DNA of 64,000 nucleotides from the NCBI GenBank assembly GCA_937898625.1, contig CALEJF010000034.1:1-64000 (forward strand). Reading direction: 5' to 3'. Shown here piece by piece: positions 43,362 to 51,818 of this stretch (the first letter of the stretch is position 1; each line of letters begins with the position of its first letter). The translations under genes were made by a program, and so were the position numbers. A model generated the notes under the pieces. That model saw nothing but the letters and a program-made list of their open reading frames with translations. It made no database searches and was not told the origin of the DNA. This DNA comes from an uncultured Clostridia bacterium (GTDB lineage Bacteria; Bacillota; Clostridia; Oscillospirales; Acutalibacteraceae).

Positions 43362-44129
43362 TTGGATAAGAAAGTATTAGAGCAATATTTAAAACAAAAA
43401 CTGAATATCACAATTTTCCAAGAAATTGATTCTACAAATAATTATCTAAAAAAAATAGGCTCAAAGGGAGAGAAAGAAAATCAACTCGTTATTGCTGAAA
43501 GTCAGACAGGTGGCAGGGGTAGAATGGGTAGGTCTTTTTATTCCCCAATTGGAACAGGAATATACTTTTCTCTGCTTTTACACCCAGAGTTTTCTGCCGA
43601 AAAATCACTTTTTTTGACAGTTATGGCGGCAGTTTCTGTTGCTGAAACAGTTATGAGATATAATGAAAATGATGTGAAAATCAAATGGGTGAACGATATT
43701 TATATTGACGGCAAAAAAGTGTGTGGAATACTTACCGAAGGAGCAATAAACTCTAATAAAATGCTTGATTATGCAGTTGTAGGCATTGGTATAAATGTAG
43801 TAGCACCTGAAAATGGTTTTCCAGATGATATAAAGGATATTGCAACTGCAATTTTCCCGGGAAATTCAGAGGAGAATATCAAAGAAAAAATAGTTGCAGA
43901 TGTAGTTAATAAATTTTTTGATATGTATAACGGAATTGATACCGACTTTGATAAAAGATATAAAGCGTATTCATACCTCACCGGCAAAGAAATCAACATC
44001 ATTTCAGGTGAAGACACAAGACCTGCAACCGTAATCGATATTACTGATGATTGCCATTTGCTTGTTAAGAATGAAAAAGGCGAAATTGAGGAGATTTCGT
44101 CGGGTGACGTTAGTGTGAGGTTGAAATGA
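43362..44129 (+). CDS. birA: Biotin-[acetyl-CoA-carboxylase] ligase
   Basis: Attaches biotin to biotin-dependent carboxylases through biotinyl-AMP. The protein of 255 residues has only the catalytic and C-terminal domains: FQEIDSTNNYLKK, the biotin-binding loop GGRGRMGRSFYSP, VKIKWVNDIYIDGKKVCGIL, and GIGINV. The N-terminal DNA-binding domain of repressor-type BirA is absent, so it cannot act as the biotin repressor. TTG 43362 is chosen because GGTGAT lies just upstream and the only earlier ATG lies inside the -10 box. Confidence 0.9.
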   Translation: MDKKVLEQYLKQKLNITIFQEIDSTNNYLKKIGSKGEKENQLVIAESQTGGRGRMGRSFYSPIGTGIYFSLLLHPEFSAEKSLFLTVMAAVSVAETVMRYNENDVKIKWVNDIYIDGKKVCGILTEGAINSNKMLDYAVVGIGINVVAPENGFPDDIKDIATAIFPGNSEENIKEKIVADVVNKFFDMYNGIDTDFDKRYKAYSYLTGKEINIISGEDTRPATVIDITDDCHLLVKNEKGEIEEISSGDVSVRLK

Positions 44130-44683
44130 AAAGAAGAAAACTTATTACAACCTTAACATTGTCAGCATTATTCTGCACCTTGATTTGTGTAGGCTCATTT
44201 ATACGAATTCCAATGCCTAATATGATGCCAATGACCTTGCAGACATTTTTTGTTTTGCTTACAGCACTTGTGTTACCATTAAAAGCATCAACCCTTGCAA
44301 TTGGTGTCTATATTGTACTTGGTCTAATCGGATTGCCAATATTTTCAGGCGGTGGGGGATTAGGATATGTATTAATGCCAAATTTCGGCTTTGTAATCGG
44401 TTTTTTTATCGCAACAGTAACAATTGGTGTTCTTGTACAAAAACTTAAAAATCGCAAATTATGGCATTATATCATCATTTCTCTACTTGGTATTACAGTA
44501 ATATACATAAGTGGTATTCTCTACTTTGCATTAATTACAAATGTATATAATAACAACAATTACTCTGTAGTATGGTTTATTCAGACAGCTTTTCTGCCAT
44601 TTGTACCAAAAGAGATAGTCTGTCTTATTCTAAGTTCAATTACTGCATTTAAAATTAAACTTTATATGACAAGAGTATTGTAA
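44126..44683 (+). CDS. bioY: Biotin transporter BioY
   Basis: S-component-type membrane protein of 185 residues with about five or six helices. RIPMPNMMPMTLQTFFVLLT and LGLIGLPIFSGGGGLGYVL are BioY signatures. It overlaps birA by four bases, coupling uptake to use. No biotin synthesis genes are in the window. A dedicated EcfA/EcfT module is also absent here, so it acts alone or with a shared module encoded elsewhere. Confidence 0.94.
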   Translation: MKRRKLITTLTLSALFCTLICVGSFIRIPMPNMMPMTLQTFFVLLTALVLPLKASTLAIGVYIVLGLIGLPIFSGGGGLGYVLMPNFGFVIGFFIATVTIGVLVQKLKNRKLWHYIIISLLGITVIYISGILYFALITNVYNNNNYSVVWFIQTAFLPFVPKEIVCLILSSITAFKIKLYMTRVL

Positions 44684-44708
44684 CGATAATAATACAAATG
44701 CTGATTAG

Positions 44709-44737
44709 TTGACAAAAAACATTAAAAGGTATAAAAT
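44709..44737 (+). promoter_or_regulatory. Promoter of the DUF819-S1P-lyase-like-CREST operon
   Basis: TTGACA at 44709-44714 and TAAAAT at 44732-44737 have a 17-base spacer, about 90 bases before the DUF819 start. The leader is A/T-rich without an obvious riboswitch. Confidence 0.65.
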
Positions 44738-44828
44738 ATAATTTAACAAATTTGTAATAAGTGGTTGAGTTACTATATAAAAAGATAGAAAATATGAAGA
44801 TTTAATAAAACGAAAAGAAGGTTGAAAA

Positions 44829-45974
44829 ATGAATATTTTACTTGCAATTTTGTTCGTTTTAGCTCCCGCACCAATTATATGGCTTAATAATAGAGTTCGA
44901 TTAGTCGAAAAAATCGGTATTGTTATTGTCTGTTATGCATTGGGTATGGTTGTAGGCAATATTGGTGTTCTACCTGAAAGCTTTTCGGGAATGCAGACTA
45001 CTATTCAAGATTTGAGTGTTTGTCTTGCATTACCTCTCATCCTTTTTTCTGTTGACATAAATAAATGGAAAAAAACAGCTAAAAAAGGTCTTATCTGTAT
45101 GGGGCTTGCAGTGTTTTCAATTGTAATAACTGTTGTTATTCTTAATTTGATATTGATGGGAAATAACCCTAATGTTGCTGATTATGGTGCACTGGCAATT
45201 GGCGTTTATACAGGTGGTACTGTTAATGTTGCATCTATTGCAGCGGCCACAAATATTCCTGAAAATACATATATTATGTTTAACACAGTTGATATGGTTA
45301 TTTCATCATTATATATGATTTTTCTTACTTCAATCGGCAGAAAGTTTTTCCAAAAAGTTTTCCGTCTTCCTGCATTTCAGGGTGATATGAATGTTGAAGT
45401 TGTTCATGTGGAAGATGACAATAGTTATAAAGGAATGGCAAAACCTCAGGTACTCGGTAAACTTGTTCTTGCTTTTCTCCTTTCAGCAGTGATTGTAGGC
45501 ATTTCATATGTGGCAGGAACATTTGTAAAGGGCTATGAAACAGCAGTTACAATTCTTCTCATTACAACTCTTTCACTTGTATGTTCATTTATAAAGCCTG
45601 TCCGCGAAATCAAGAAAACAACACCACTTGGTATGTATATTATTTACATTTTTTGTTTCACAGTTGCAACAATGGCTGATTTCTCTGAATTCAGGAACTT
45701 TGACTATACACTTCTTATTTACATAACAGTTTCTATTTTCGGAAGTATGTTCATACACGCATTGTTCTGCAAATTTGCAAAAGTTGACTCTGATACAATG
45801 ATTGTAACATCAGTTTCTGCAATCTGTTCACCACCTTTTGTACCTGTTGTGGCAGCAGCACTCAATAATAATGCTGTTCTTATTTCTGGTCTTACAACAG
45901 GTATTATTGGTTATGCAATCGGCAACTATCTAGGTGTGTTTATGCATTTTGTACTTAATAATTTACCATTTTAA
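44829..45974 (+). CDS. DUF819-family membrane protein
   Basis: Integral membrane protein of 381 residues with ten to eleven helices, of the DUF819 (YjcL-like) family, recognised by ALAIGVYTGGTVNVASIAAA and the C-terminal VTSVSAICSPPFVPVVAAAL. The family is presumed to transport an unknown compound. It is first in a tight three-gene operon (12-base gap to the next gene) with an S1P-lyase-like enzyme and a ceramidase-like membrane hydrolase, so it may move a substrate or product of those enzymes (inference). Confidence 0.85.
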   Translation: MNILLAILFVLAPAPIIWLNNRVRLVEKIGIVIVCYALGMVVGNIGVLPESFSGMQTTIQDLSVCLALPLILFSVDINKWKKTAKKGLICMGLAVFSIVITVVILNLILMGNNPNVADYGALAIGVYTGGTVNVASIAAATNIPENTYIMFNTVDMVISSLYMIFLTSIGRKFFQKVFRLPAFQGDMNVEVVHVEDDNSYKGMAKPQVLGKLVLAFLLSAVIVGISYVAGTFVKGYETAVTILLITTLSLVCSFIKPVREIKKTTPLGMYIIYIFCFTVATMADFSEFRNFDYTLLIYITVSIFGSMFIHALFCKFAKVDSDTMIVTSVSAICSPPFVPVVAAALNNNAVLISGLTTGIIGYAIGNYLGVFMHFVLNNLPF

Positions 45975-45986
45975 GGAGTTAATAAA

Positions 45987-47429
45987 ATGAACAGTAATGT
46001 ACCAGAAAAGGGCAGACCTTTTGAAGAAGTTCTTAAAGAACTTGAAAATTTCGGTAAAGATGACCCTAAATATAAAGAGGCAAAAACCTGGAGCCTTGTT
46101 TATTATCTCAACGAAGAATATACACAATTCTTAAACGATGCATATTCAAAATATTTTTCAGCAAACGGTCTTAATCCTACTGCATTCAAGAGCCTTAAAA
46201 GACTTGAAAAGGAAGTTCTTCGTTTTACTGCTGACCTTTTCCATGTGGATTATGAGGCATGCGGTGTAATGACCTCCTGCGGTACAGAAAGCTGTATGCT
46301 TGCAGTAAAAACTTACCGTGATTTAGGTCGTTCAAAGGGTATAAAAAAGCCTGAAATGATTATTCCTGAAACTGCTCATGTTGCTTGGGATAAGGGTGCC
46401 GAATATTTTGGTGTAAAAATTCGTCGTGCACCTCTTGATGAAAACTGGCAGGTTGATGTACGTGCAGTAGAAAAAATGATTAATAAAAATACCGTTATGA
46501 TTTTAGGCTCTGCTCCTGAATATCCCCATGGTATAATTGACCCGATTGAAAAGCTCGGCAAACTTGCAGTTGCACATAATGTACCTCTTCATGTTGATAG
46601 TTGTGTTGGTGGTTATATCTTACCATTTATGGAAATGGCAGGAATAGATGTTCCTGTGTGGGACTTCAGAGTTTCCGGAGTTACTTCAATATCAGCTGAT
46701 ATTCATAAATATGGATTTGCTGCAAAAGGTGCGTCTTGTATTATTTATCGTAATATTGATTATTTCAGATATCAGGTTTTTGCAAATCAAGACTGGCCAG
46801 GTGGAGTATTTGCTTCTCCTGCATTCCTTGGAACTCGTCCTGGTGGAGCTTACGCTGCTGCGTGGGCTGCAATTCAAGCAAATGGTATAGAAGGATATGT
46901 ATCATTAGCAAAGAAAACAATTGAAGTATCAAACCTTTTAAAAGAACAAATATGTAATATAGGTTGTTTTGAGATTATAGGTAAACCAATTGTCAGTCTT
47001 CTTGCATTTCGTTCAACTGATAAAGATGTCAACATTTTTGCCGTTGGTGATGTTATGGAGGAAAAAGGTTGGCATATTGACCGACTTCAAATGCCTGATG
47101 CACTTCATGCAATGGTTACTGCTCCTCATGAAAAGGTTATTGAAGCATTTATCGCTGACCTTAAAGATTCCGTTCGGATTGTCCGTGAGCATCCCGAACT
47201 TGCCGAAAAAGGACAAGCAGCAACATACGGTATGATTTCTCACATTCCTCTTCGAGGAATGGTGAGAAAACAGGTTATTGATATTTTCGCGAATTCATAT
47301 AAACTAAACGCAACAGAAATTGACTTATCAGACAGCAGTGCAGTTGCACCTGGTAGTGGTGAATCTGATGGTGATAAGAAGAGTATAATCGACAAGGTAA
47401 TTAACTGGTATGTTAAGAAAAAATCGTAA
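45987..47429 (+). CDS. Sphingosine-1-phosphate lyase-like PLP decarboxylase
   Basis: Group II PLP-dependent carbon-carbon lyase of 480 residues. The Schiff-base lysine is K241 in SISADIHKYGFAAKG; the cofactor region has TSCGTESCMLAVKTY and HVDSCVGGY (H202, D204). Similarity to eukaryotic and bacterial S1P lyases extends over features plain amino-acid decarboxylases lack, such as DWPGGVFASPAFLGTRPGG and the C-terminal ATYGMISHIPLRGM segment. S1P lyases split sphingoid-base phosphates into phosphoethanolamine and a fatty aldehyde. Unlike the eukaryotic enzyme there is no membrane anchor. The next gene encodes a ceramidase-like protein. An amino-acid decarboxylase role remains the main alternative. 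Confidence 0.82.
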   Translation: MNSNVPEKGRPFEEVLKELENFGKDDPKYKEAKTWSLVYYLNEEYTQFLNDAYSKYFSANGLNPTAFKSLKRLEKEVLRFTADLFHVDYEACGVMTSCGTESCMLAVKTYRDLGRSKGIKKPEMIIPETAHVAWDKGAEYFGVKIRRAPLDENWQVDVRAVEKMINKNTVMILGSAPEYPHGIIDPIEKLGKLAVAHNVPLHVDSCVGGYILPFMEMAGIDVPVWDFRVSGVTSISADIHKYGFAAKGASCIIYRNIDYFRYQVFANQDWPGGVFASPAFLGTRPGGAYAAAWAAIQANGIEGYVSLAKKTIEVSNLLKEQICNIGCFEIIGKPIVSLLAFRSTDKDVNIFAVGDVMEEKGWHIDRLQMPDALHAMVTAPHEKVIEAFIADLKDSVRIVREHPELAEKGQAATYGMISHIPLRGMVRKQVIDIFANSYKLNATEIDLSDSSAVAPGSGESDGDKKSIIDKVINWYVKKKS

Positions 47430-47466
47430 TACTTAATGTGTTTTAATGGAAGGAGGATATTATTTT

Positions 47467-48294
47467 ATGTTAAAATTAGATATGATTGACTGGCTTTCGT
47501 TTAGAGATATTTTACCTTTTGACGGAGTGGAAACAACTTTTGCGGAGTTTTGTGCACAGTATTCAGCTGTGCAAACAAATTGGGCTTATACTTATGCGGC
47601 TATTATTGGTATAATTATTCTTCTTATCAAGAAGAATAAACAATGGTACTGGTATTTATTTCTTGTTCTTTATAGTGTTATGTCAGTTACATCAGTTGGT
47701 ATGCATACAGCTAATTATGGTGCTTTTGAACCGGGTGTACTTACGACAAAATTACTTGCTAGTTATGTAGATATGTCACTAACAGAACTTACAGCTTGGT
47801 GTGGTGTTTGCAGTTTTGCTCTTGATTTCTATCAGGAAAAAGACACACTTAAAAAACGTAATATATTCCTGCTGGGTGTTACAGCATGGACTTTAATTGT
47901 TATTGGTATTCTTACATATGAAGTATTTGTAATTCACGACAGACCACTTTACTTCGGTGGTGGCGGAGCCCCAATGGATGGTAAAACAGGTGGTATGTCA
48001 ATAGCAGAAGTTGGTTGTGTAATAACAGTTCTTCCTATTCTTTATCTGTTAATTGATAATTTCAAAAAAATGACGGGAAATGAAAGAGCTCTTTTAATAC
48101 TTGCTGTTTCAGTAATGCTTATTGCAGCTATTATTACTGCTCTTTGGGGTGATAATGAAATTGCCAATTTTGCTCTTGGTAATTTCCATGGTCATTCTAC
48201 ATGGCATATGCTTGGTGCTCTTGTTGAGTTAATTGTTGTTTTCTGGGTTGACCAAAGAACAACAAATAGGATGCTAAATAAGAATAATATCTAA
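47467..48294 (+). CDS. Seven-helix CREST-type hydrolase, alkaline-ceramidase-like
   Basis: Membrane protein of 275 residues with seven predicted helices. The zinc-site pattern of the CREST superfamily can be read directly: S76-x3-H80 (SVGMH) at the end of helix 2, D102 in helix 3, and H243-x3-H247 (HSTWHMLGAL) at the start of helix 7. In human ACER3 the equivalents are S77, H81, D92, H217 and H221, and the HxxWHxL context is shared. An acidic N-terminal stretch (about 8-40) could supply the calcium site. The spacing H80-D102 is longer than in ceramidases, so D102 is provisional. ATG 47467 follows GGAGGAT; an ATG seven codons earlier lies before it. It is the last gene of the DUF819-lyase operon. 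Confidence 0.7.
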   Translation: MLKLDMIDWLSFRDILPFDGVETTFAEFCAQYSAVQTNWAYTYAAIIGIIILLIKKNKQWYWYLFLVLYSVMSVTSVGMHTANYGAFEPGVLTTKLLASYVDMSLTELTAWCGVCSFALDFYQEKDTLKKRNIFLLGVTAWTLIVIGILTYEVFVIHDRPLYFGGGGAPMDGKTGGMSIAEVGCVITVLPILYLLIDNFKKMTGNERALLILAVSVMLIAAIITALWGDNEIANFALGNFHGHSTWHMLGALVELIVVFWVDQRTTNRMLNKNNI

Positions 48295-48297
48295 TTT

Positions 48298-48326
48298 AAA
48301 AGACCTGTCATACAGGTCTTTTTTTT
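48298..48326. terminator. Bidirectional terminator between the CREST gene and pdp
   Basis: AAAAGACCTGT (48298-48308) pairs with ACAGGTCTTTT (48312-48322) around CAT, with T residues following. Confidence 0.85.
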
Positions 48327-49614
48327 AGCTTATTGTATTATAAATCAAAGGCATTATTTCGGGTTTTTCTTCACCGATTGCAAATGAAGTGTTGAAAAGC
48401 TTTTCTGCATTTTTAAGCCTTTCGTCTGTTTCAGCATATAGAATTGCGATAGTTTCACCAACTGAAACCCTATCACAAGTTTTTTTATAAAGTACAATTC
48501 CTGCACCATAATCAATAGTGTCAGTTTTCTTTTCACGACCTGCACCAAGTAAAACTGCACTTTCACCCATAATTCGTGAATCAATATTTTGAATATATCC
48601 GTCTTTTTCTGCTTTGATTTCAAGTGATTTCTTGGCAACGGGTAGGGTAGTGAAATCAGTATTTCCACCTTGTGCACTTACAAATTCAATAAACTTTTTG
48701 TAAGCTGAACCGTCATTTATTGTCTGTTCAGCTTTTTTGTATGCTTCTTCGTAAGTCCAATCGTAAGAAATGCTTAAAATGGTTGCAGAAAGAACAAGAC
48801 AAAGTTCTCGTAACTGCTTATCACCTTTATTATTGAGGATATCAATAACTTCTTTAATCTCAAGTGCATTGCCAATGTTTGAACCAAGTGGAGTATCCAT
48901 ATTAGTAATAACTGCAGCCATATTGCGACCGCATTTTTTACCGATTTTAACCATCATTTCGGCAAGTTCAGTAGCACTTTGCTCATCTTTCATAAAAGCA
49001 CCGCTACCGCATTTTACATCAAGAACAATGTTCTGAGCCCCCGCAGCAATTTTCTTGCTCATTATACTTGAAGCGATAAGTGAAATATTGCCAACTGTTG
49101 CAGTAACATCACGCAAAGCATAAATCTTTTTATCGGCAGGTGCTAAATTACCAGTCTGACCAATTATTGAAACACCAATTTCATTGACTTGTTTAAAGAA
49201 ATCGTCAGTATCAAGTGTGACATTAAACCCTTTAATGCTTTCAAGTTTATCAATTGTGCCACCTGTATGTCCCAGTCCGCGACCACTCATTTTTGCCATT
49301 TTAATTCCAAGAGATGCACAAATCGGTGCAACAACAAGTGAAGTTTTATCGCCAACACCGCCGGTGGAATGTTTGTCTGCCGTAATTCCATTTATAGCTG
49401 ATAAATCAAGCATATCACCGGATTTCGCCATACTTTCTGTAAGATTTACAGTTTCCTCTTCGTCCATTCCGTTTATAAAAATAGCCATAAGAAGTGCCGA
49501 TGCCTGATAATCTTCAACACTCTCTTTAGTATATTCTTGAACAAAAAAGTCAATTTCTTCTTTTGTCAGTTTGTATCCGTCACGCTTTTTTTCAATAATA
49601 TCGTAAATTCTCAT
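48325..49614 (-). CDS. pdp: Pyrimidine-nucleoside phosphorylase
   Basis: Splits thymidine, deoxyuridine or uridine with phosphate into base and (deoxy)ribose-1-phosphate. The 429-residue protein has DKHSTGGVGDKTSLVVAPI, KMSGRGLGHTGGTIDKLESI and LDVKCGSGAFMKD, and the C-terminal domain (LGAGREKKTDTID). The ATG at 49614 lies two bases after the cdd stop and has AGGTGA upstream. Whether it is Pdp or thymidine-specific DeoA cannot be decided; Pdp is usual in Firmicutes. Confidence 0.94.
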   Translation of the reverse strand: MRIYDIIEKKRDGYKLTKEEIDFFVQEYTKESVEDYQASALLMAIFINGMDEEETVNLTESMAKSGDMLDLSAINGITADKHSTGGVGDKTSLVVAPICASLGIKMAKMSGRGLGHTGGTIDKLESIKGFNVTLDTDDFFKQVNEIGVSIIGQTGNLAPADKKIYALRDVTATVGNISLIASSIMSKKIAAGAQNIVLDVKCGSGAFMKDEQSATELAEMMVKIGKKCGRNMAAVITNMDTPLGSNIGNALEIKEVIDILNNKGDKQLRELCLVLSATILSISYDWTYEEAYKKAEQTINDGSAYKKFIEFVSAQGGNTDFTTLPVAKKSLEIKAEKDGYIQNIDSRIMGESAVLLGAGREKKTDTIDYGAGIVLYKKTCDRVSVGETIAILYAETDERLKNAEKLFNTSFAIGEEKPEIMPLIYNTIS

Positions 49615-49615
49615 A

Positions 49616-50026
49616 TCAGTCACCTAATTTTGATTTATCAAAAGAATAGGGGAGCAAATCGCACAATTTATACTCTTTTATGTCGTCTTCGCTTACACCA
49701 ACATACACTTTAAAATCAGTATCGCAAAACTCTGCTAATACTTGCCTGCAAGCTCCACAAGGCATTGCATAGTCTGTTATTACACCATCTTTACCACCAA
49801 CAATACAAATCGCTTCAAATTCTTTTTCACCCTTAGAAATTGCAGAAAACAAAGCAGTTCTTTCAGCACAATTTGTCAATGAATATGATGCGTTTTCAAT
49901 ATTACAGCCTTTATATATGTTTCCATTTTCGCAAAGGAGAACAGCACCTACATTGTAATTTGAGTATGGAGCATAGGAGTTTTTCATAGCTTCTTTTGCT
50001 AGTTTAAAAAGGTCTTTTTTATTCAT
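49616..50026 (-). CDS. cdd: Cytidine deaminase
   Basis: Zinc enzyme converting (deoxy)cytidine to (deoxy)uridine. In this 136-residue protein the catalytic Glu and first zinc Cys are in NCAERTALF and the other two Cys in MPCGACRQVLAEF. YSNYNVGAVLLCENG is the substrate region. It is placed between deoB and pdp in the salvage operon and supplies deoxyuridine to the phosphorylase. Confidence 0.95.
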   Translation of the reverse strand: MNKKDLFKLAKEAMKNSYAPYSNYNVGAVLLCENGNIYKGCNIENASYSLTNCAERTALFSAISKGEKEFEAICIVGGKDGVITDYAMPCGACRQVLAEFCDTDFKVYVGVSEDDIKEYKLCDLLPYSFDKSKLGD

Positions 50027-50030
50027 AAAA

Positions 50031-51152
50031 TCACCTTATATTAAAGTTATCTAGAATTACTTTACTTATACAGTTATACCCTTTAATAGTGCCAAGGTTT
50101 TCGGGTTCAATACCCTTTGAATATATCAGTAAAGGCACTTGTTCTCTTGTGTGGTCTGTGCCTTTATATGCAGGGTCACAACCGTGGTCTGCAGTTATAA
50201 TCAGTAAATCATCATTCTGCATTTTAGGTATGAAATCACTTAACCAATTGTCAAATTCGCTTATTGCGTTTGCGTAGCCGTCAACATCTCGTCTATGACC
50301 AAATTTCATATCAAAATCCACAAGATTTGTAAAACATATCCCATTAAAATCTTTATCAAGAAGTTCAAGTGTTTTGGTCATACCTTCATTGTTTGAATGA
50401 GTATAATACTTTTCAGTTATACCACGATTTGCAAAAATATCTGCAATTTTACCTACAGAAATAACATCAAAATTGTTTGATTTTAATTTATCAAGCATTG
50501 TGTTTTCAGATGGTTCAACTGAAAAATCGTGTCTGTCTGCGGTTCTTGTAAATGGATATTTTCCGTTGAATGGTCTTGCAATTACTCGACCAACTGCGTG
50601 TTCACCAACGAGAATATTCCTTGCGATTTTACAGTATTCATAAAGCTTTTCAAGTGGAACAATGTCCGTATGAGCCGCAACTTGAAAAACGCTATCGGCA
50701 GATGTATAAACGATTAACTTACCTGTTTTAATATGTTCTTCACCATAATCTGCAATAACTTGTGTACCTGAATAAGGTTTATTACATAGTGTGCCACAAC
50801 CGGTTTGTCTTTCAAATTCATCAATGATTTCTTTTGGAAATCCATTGGGGTAAGTTGGCATAGGTTTGCTAGAAATTATCCCTGCAATTTCAAAATGACC
50901 GATTGTTGTGTCTTTTCCCATTGACAATTCCTGTAATGCTCCAAAATTGCTTATAGGTGTTTTGTAGTTTTTTAACTCGACACCATCAATGTTGCAAAGC
51001 CCAAGTTTTGAAAGATTAGGAATACTAAATTTATATGATTTTGAAATACTTTTAAGAGTATTTGCACCCAAATCACCAAAAGCCTCAGCATCAGGTGCGT
51101 TACCAATACCAAAACTATCAAGTACAATCAAGAAAACTCGTTTGTATCTCAT
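50031..51152 (-). CDS. deoB: Phosphopentomutase
   Basis: Converts (deoxy)ribose-1-phosphate to the 5-phosphate. The 373-residue alkaline-phosphatase-fold protein has the metal motif FLIVLDSFGIGNAPDA, the phospho-Thr region GKDTTIGHFEIAG and C-terminal LLIITADHGCDPAYKGTDHT. Its ATG shares a base with the deoC stop (TGATG). Confidence 0.96.
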   Translation of the reverse strand: MRYKRVFLIVLDSFGIGNAPDAEAFGDLGANTLKSISKSYKFSIPNLSKLGLCNIDGVELKNYKTPISNFGALQELSMGKDTTIGHFEIAGIISSKPMPTYPNGFPKEIIDEFERQTGCGTLCNKPYSGTQVIADYGEEHIKTGKLIVYTSADSVFQVAAHTDIVPLEKLYEYCKIARNILVGEHAVGRVIARPFNGKYPFTRTADRHDFSVEPSENTMLDKLKSNNFDVISVGKIADIFANRGITEKYYTHSNNEGMTKTLELLDKDFNGICFTNLVDFDMKFGHRRDVDGYANAISEFDNWLSDFIPKMQNDDLLIITADHGCDPAYKGTDHTREQVPLLIYSKGIEPENLGTIKGYNCISKVILDNFNIR

Positions 51153-51817
51153 CAATATCCACTACCTTGTTCATTTTTAACAATTTTAACAATTCTGCTT
51201 GTGCCAAGTCTTGATGCTCCGAGATTAATAAAATCTTCTGCATCTTCAATTGATGCAATTCCACCTGCAGCTTTGATTTTTTTGCCGTTAGTAGTATGCT
51301 TTGCAAAGAGTTCAATATCCTCTTTTGTAGCACCGGCAGTTGAAAAGCCTGTTGAAGTTTTGATATAGTCCGCATTAGACAGGGAAACAATTTCACACAT
51401 TTTGACTTTTTCGTCATCAGTAAGTAAGCAGGTTTCAATAATAACCTTTAATATTTTGCCATCACAAGCCTCTTTAATTGTGTTGATTTCATCAAGAATT
51501 TCATTGTATTTTTTATTTTTTAACCAACCAACATTGATTACCATATCAATTTCATCAGCACCATTTTTAACAGCATCTGCTGTTTCAAATACCTTTGTAG
51601 CAGTTGTAGAATAACCATTAGGGAAGCCAATAACTGTGCATATTGCAAGGTTTTCACCAACATATTCTTTTGCTTGTTTAACATACGATGCAGGAATACA
51701 GACAGATGCAGTTTCATATTTCATTCCATCATCGCAAAGCCCTTTGATGTCTTCCCATATTGCACCTTGAGCAAGTAATGTGTGGTCAACTTTTGATAAA
51801 ATTTCTTTAATTTTCAT
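51152..51817 (-). CDS. deoC: Deoxyribose-phosphate aldolase
   Basis: Class I aldolase that splits deoxyribose-5-phosphate into glyceraldehyde-3-phosphate and acetaldehyde. In this 221-residue protein the Schiff-base Lys is in DYIKTSTGFS and the proton-relay Lys in IKAAGGI; DHTLLAQGA opens the barrel. With pdp and deoB it feeds deoxynucleoside sugar into glycolysis. Confidence 0.96.
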   Translation of the reverse strand: MKIKEILSKVDHTLLAQGAIWEDIKGLCDDGMKYETASVCIPASYVKQAKEYVGENLAICTVIGFPNGYSTTATKVFETADAVKNGADEIDMVINVGWLKNKKYNEILDEINTIKEACDGKILKVIIETCLLTDDEKVKMCEIVSLSNADYIKTSTGFSTAGATKEDIELFAKHTTNGKKIKAAGGIASIEDAEDFINLGASRLGTSRIVKIVKNEQGSGY

Positions 51818-51818
51818 T

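Noticed and set aside
44684..44828. Riboswitch upstream of the DUF819 gene or downstream of bioY
   Set aside because: The leader is A/T-rich without conserved helices; only an ordinary promoter is visible.
45987..47429. Glutamate decarboxylase acting with the DUF819 protein as an acid-resistance pair
   Set aside because: The Lys region and the C-terminal segment resemble S1P lyase more than GadB, and DUF819 is not an amino-acid antiporter family; kept only as the alternative for the lyase.
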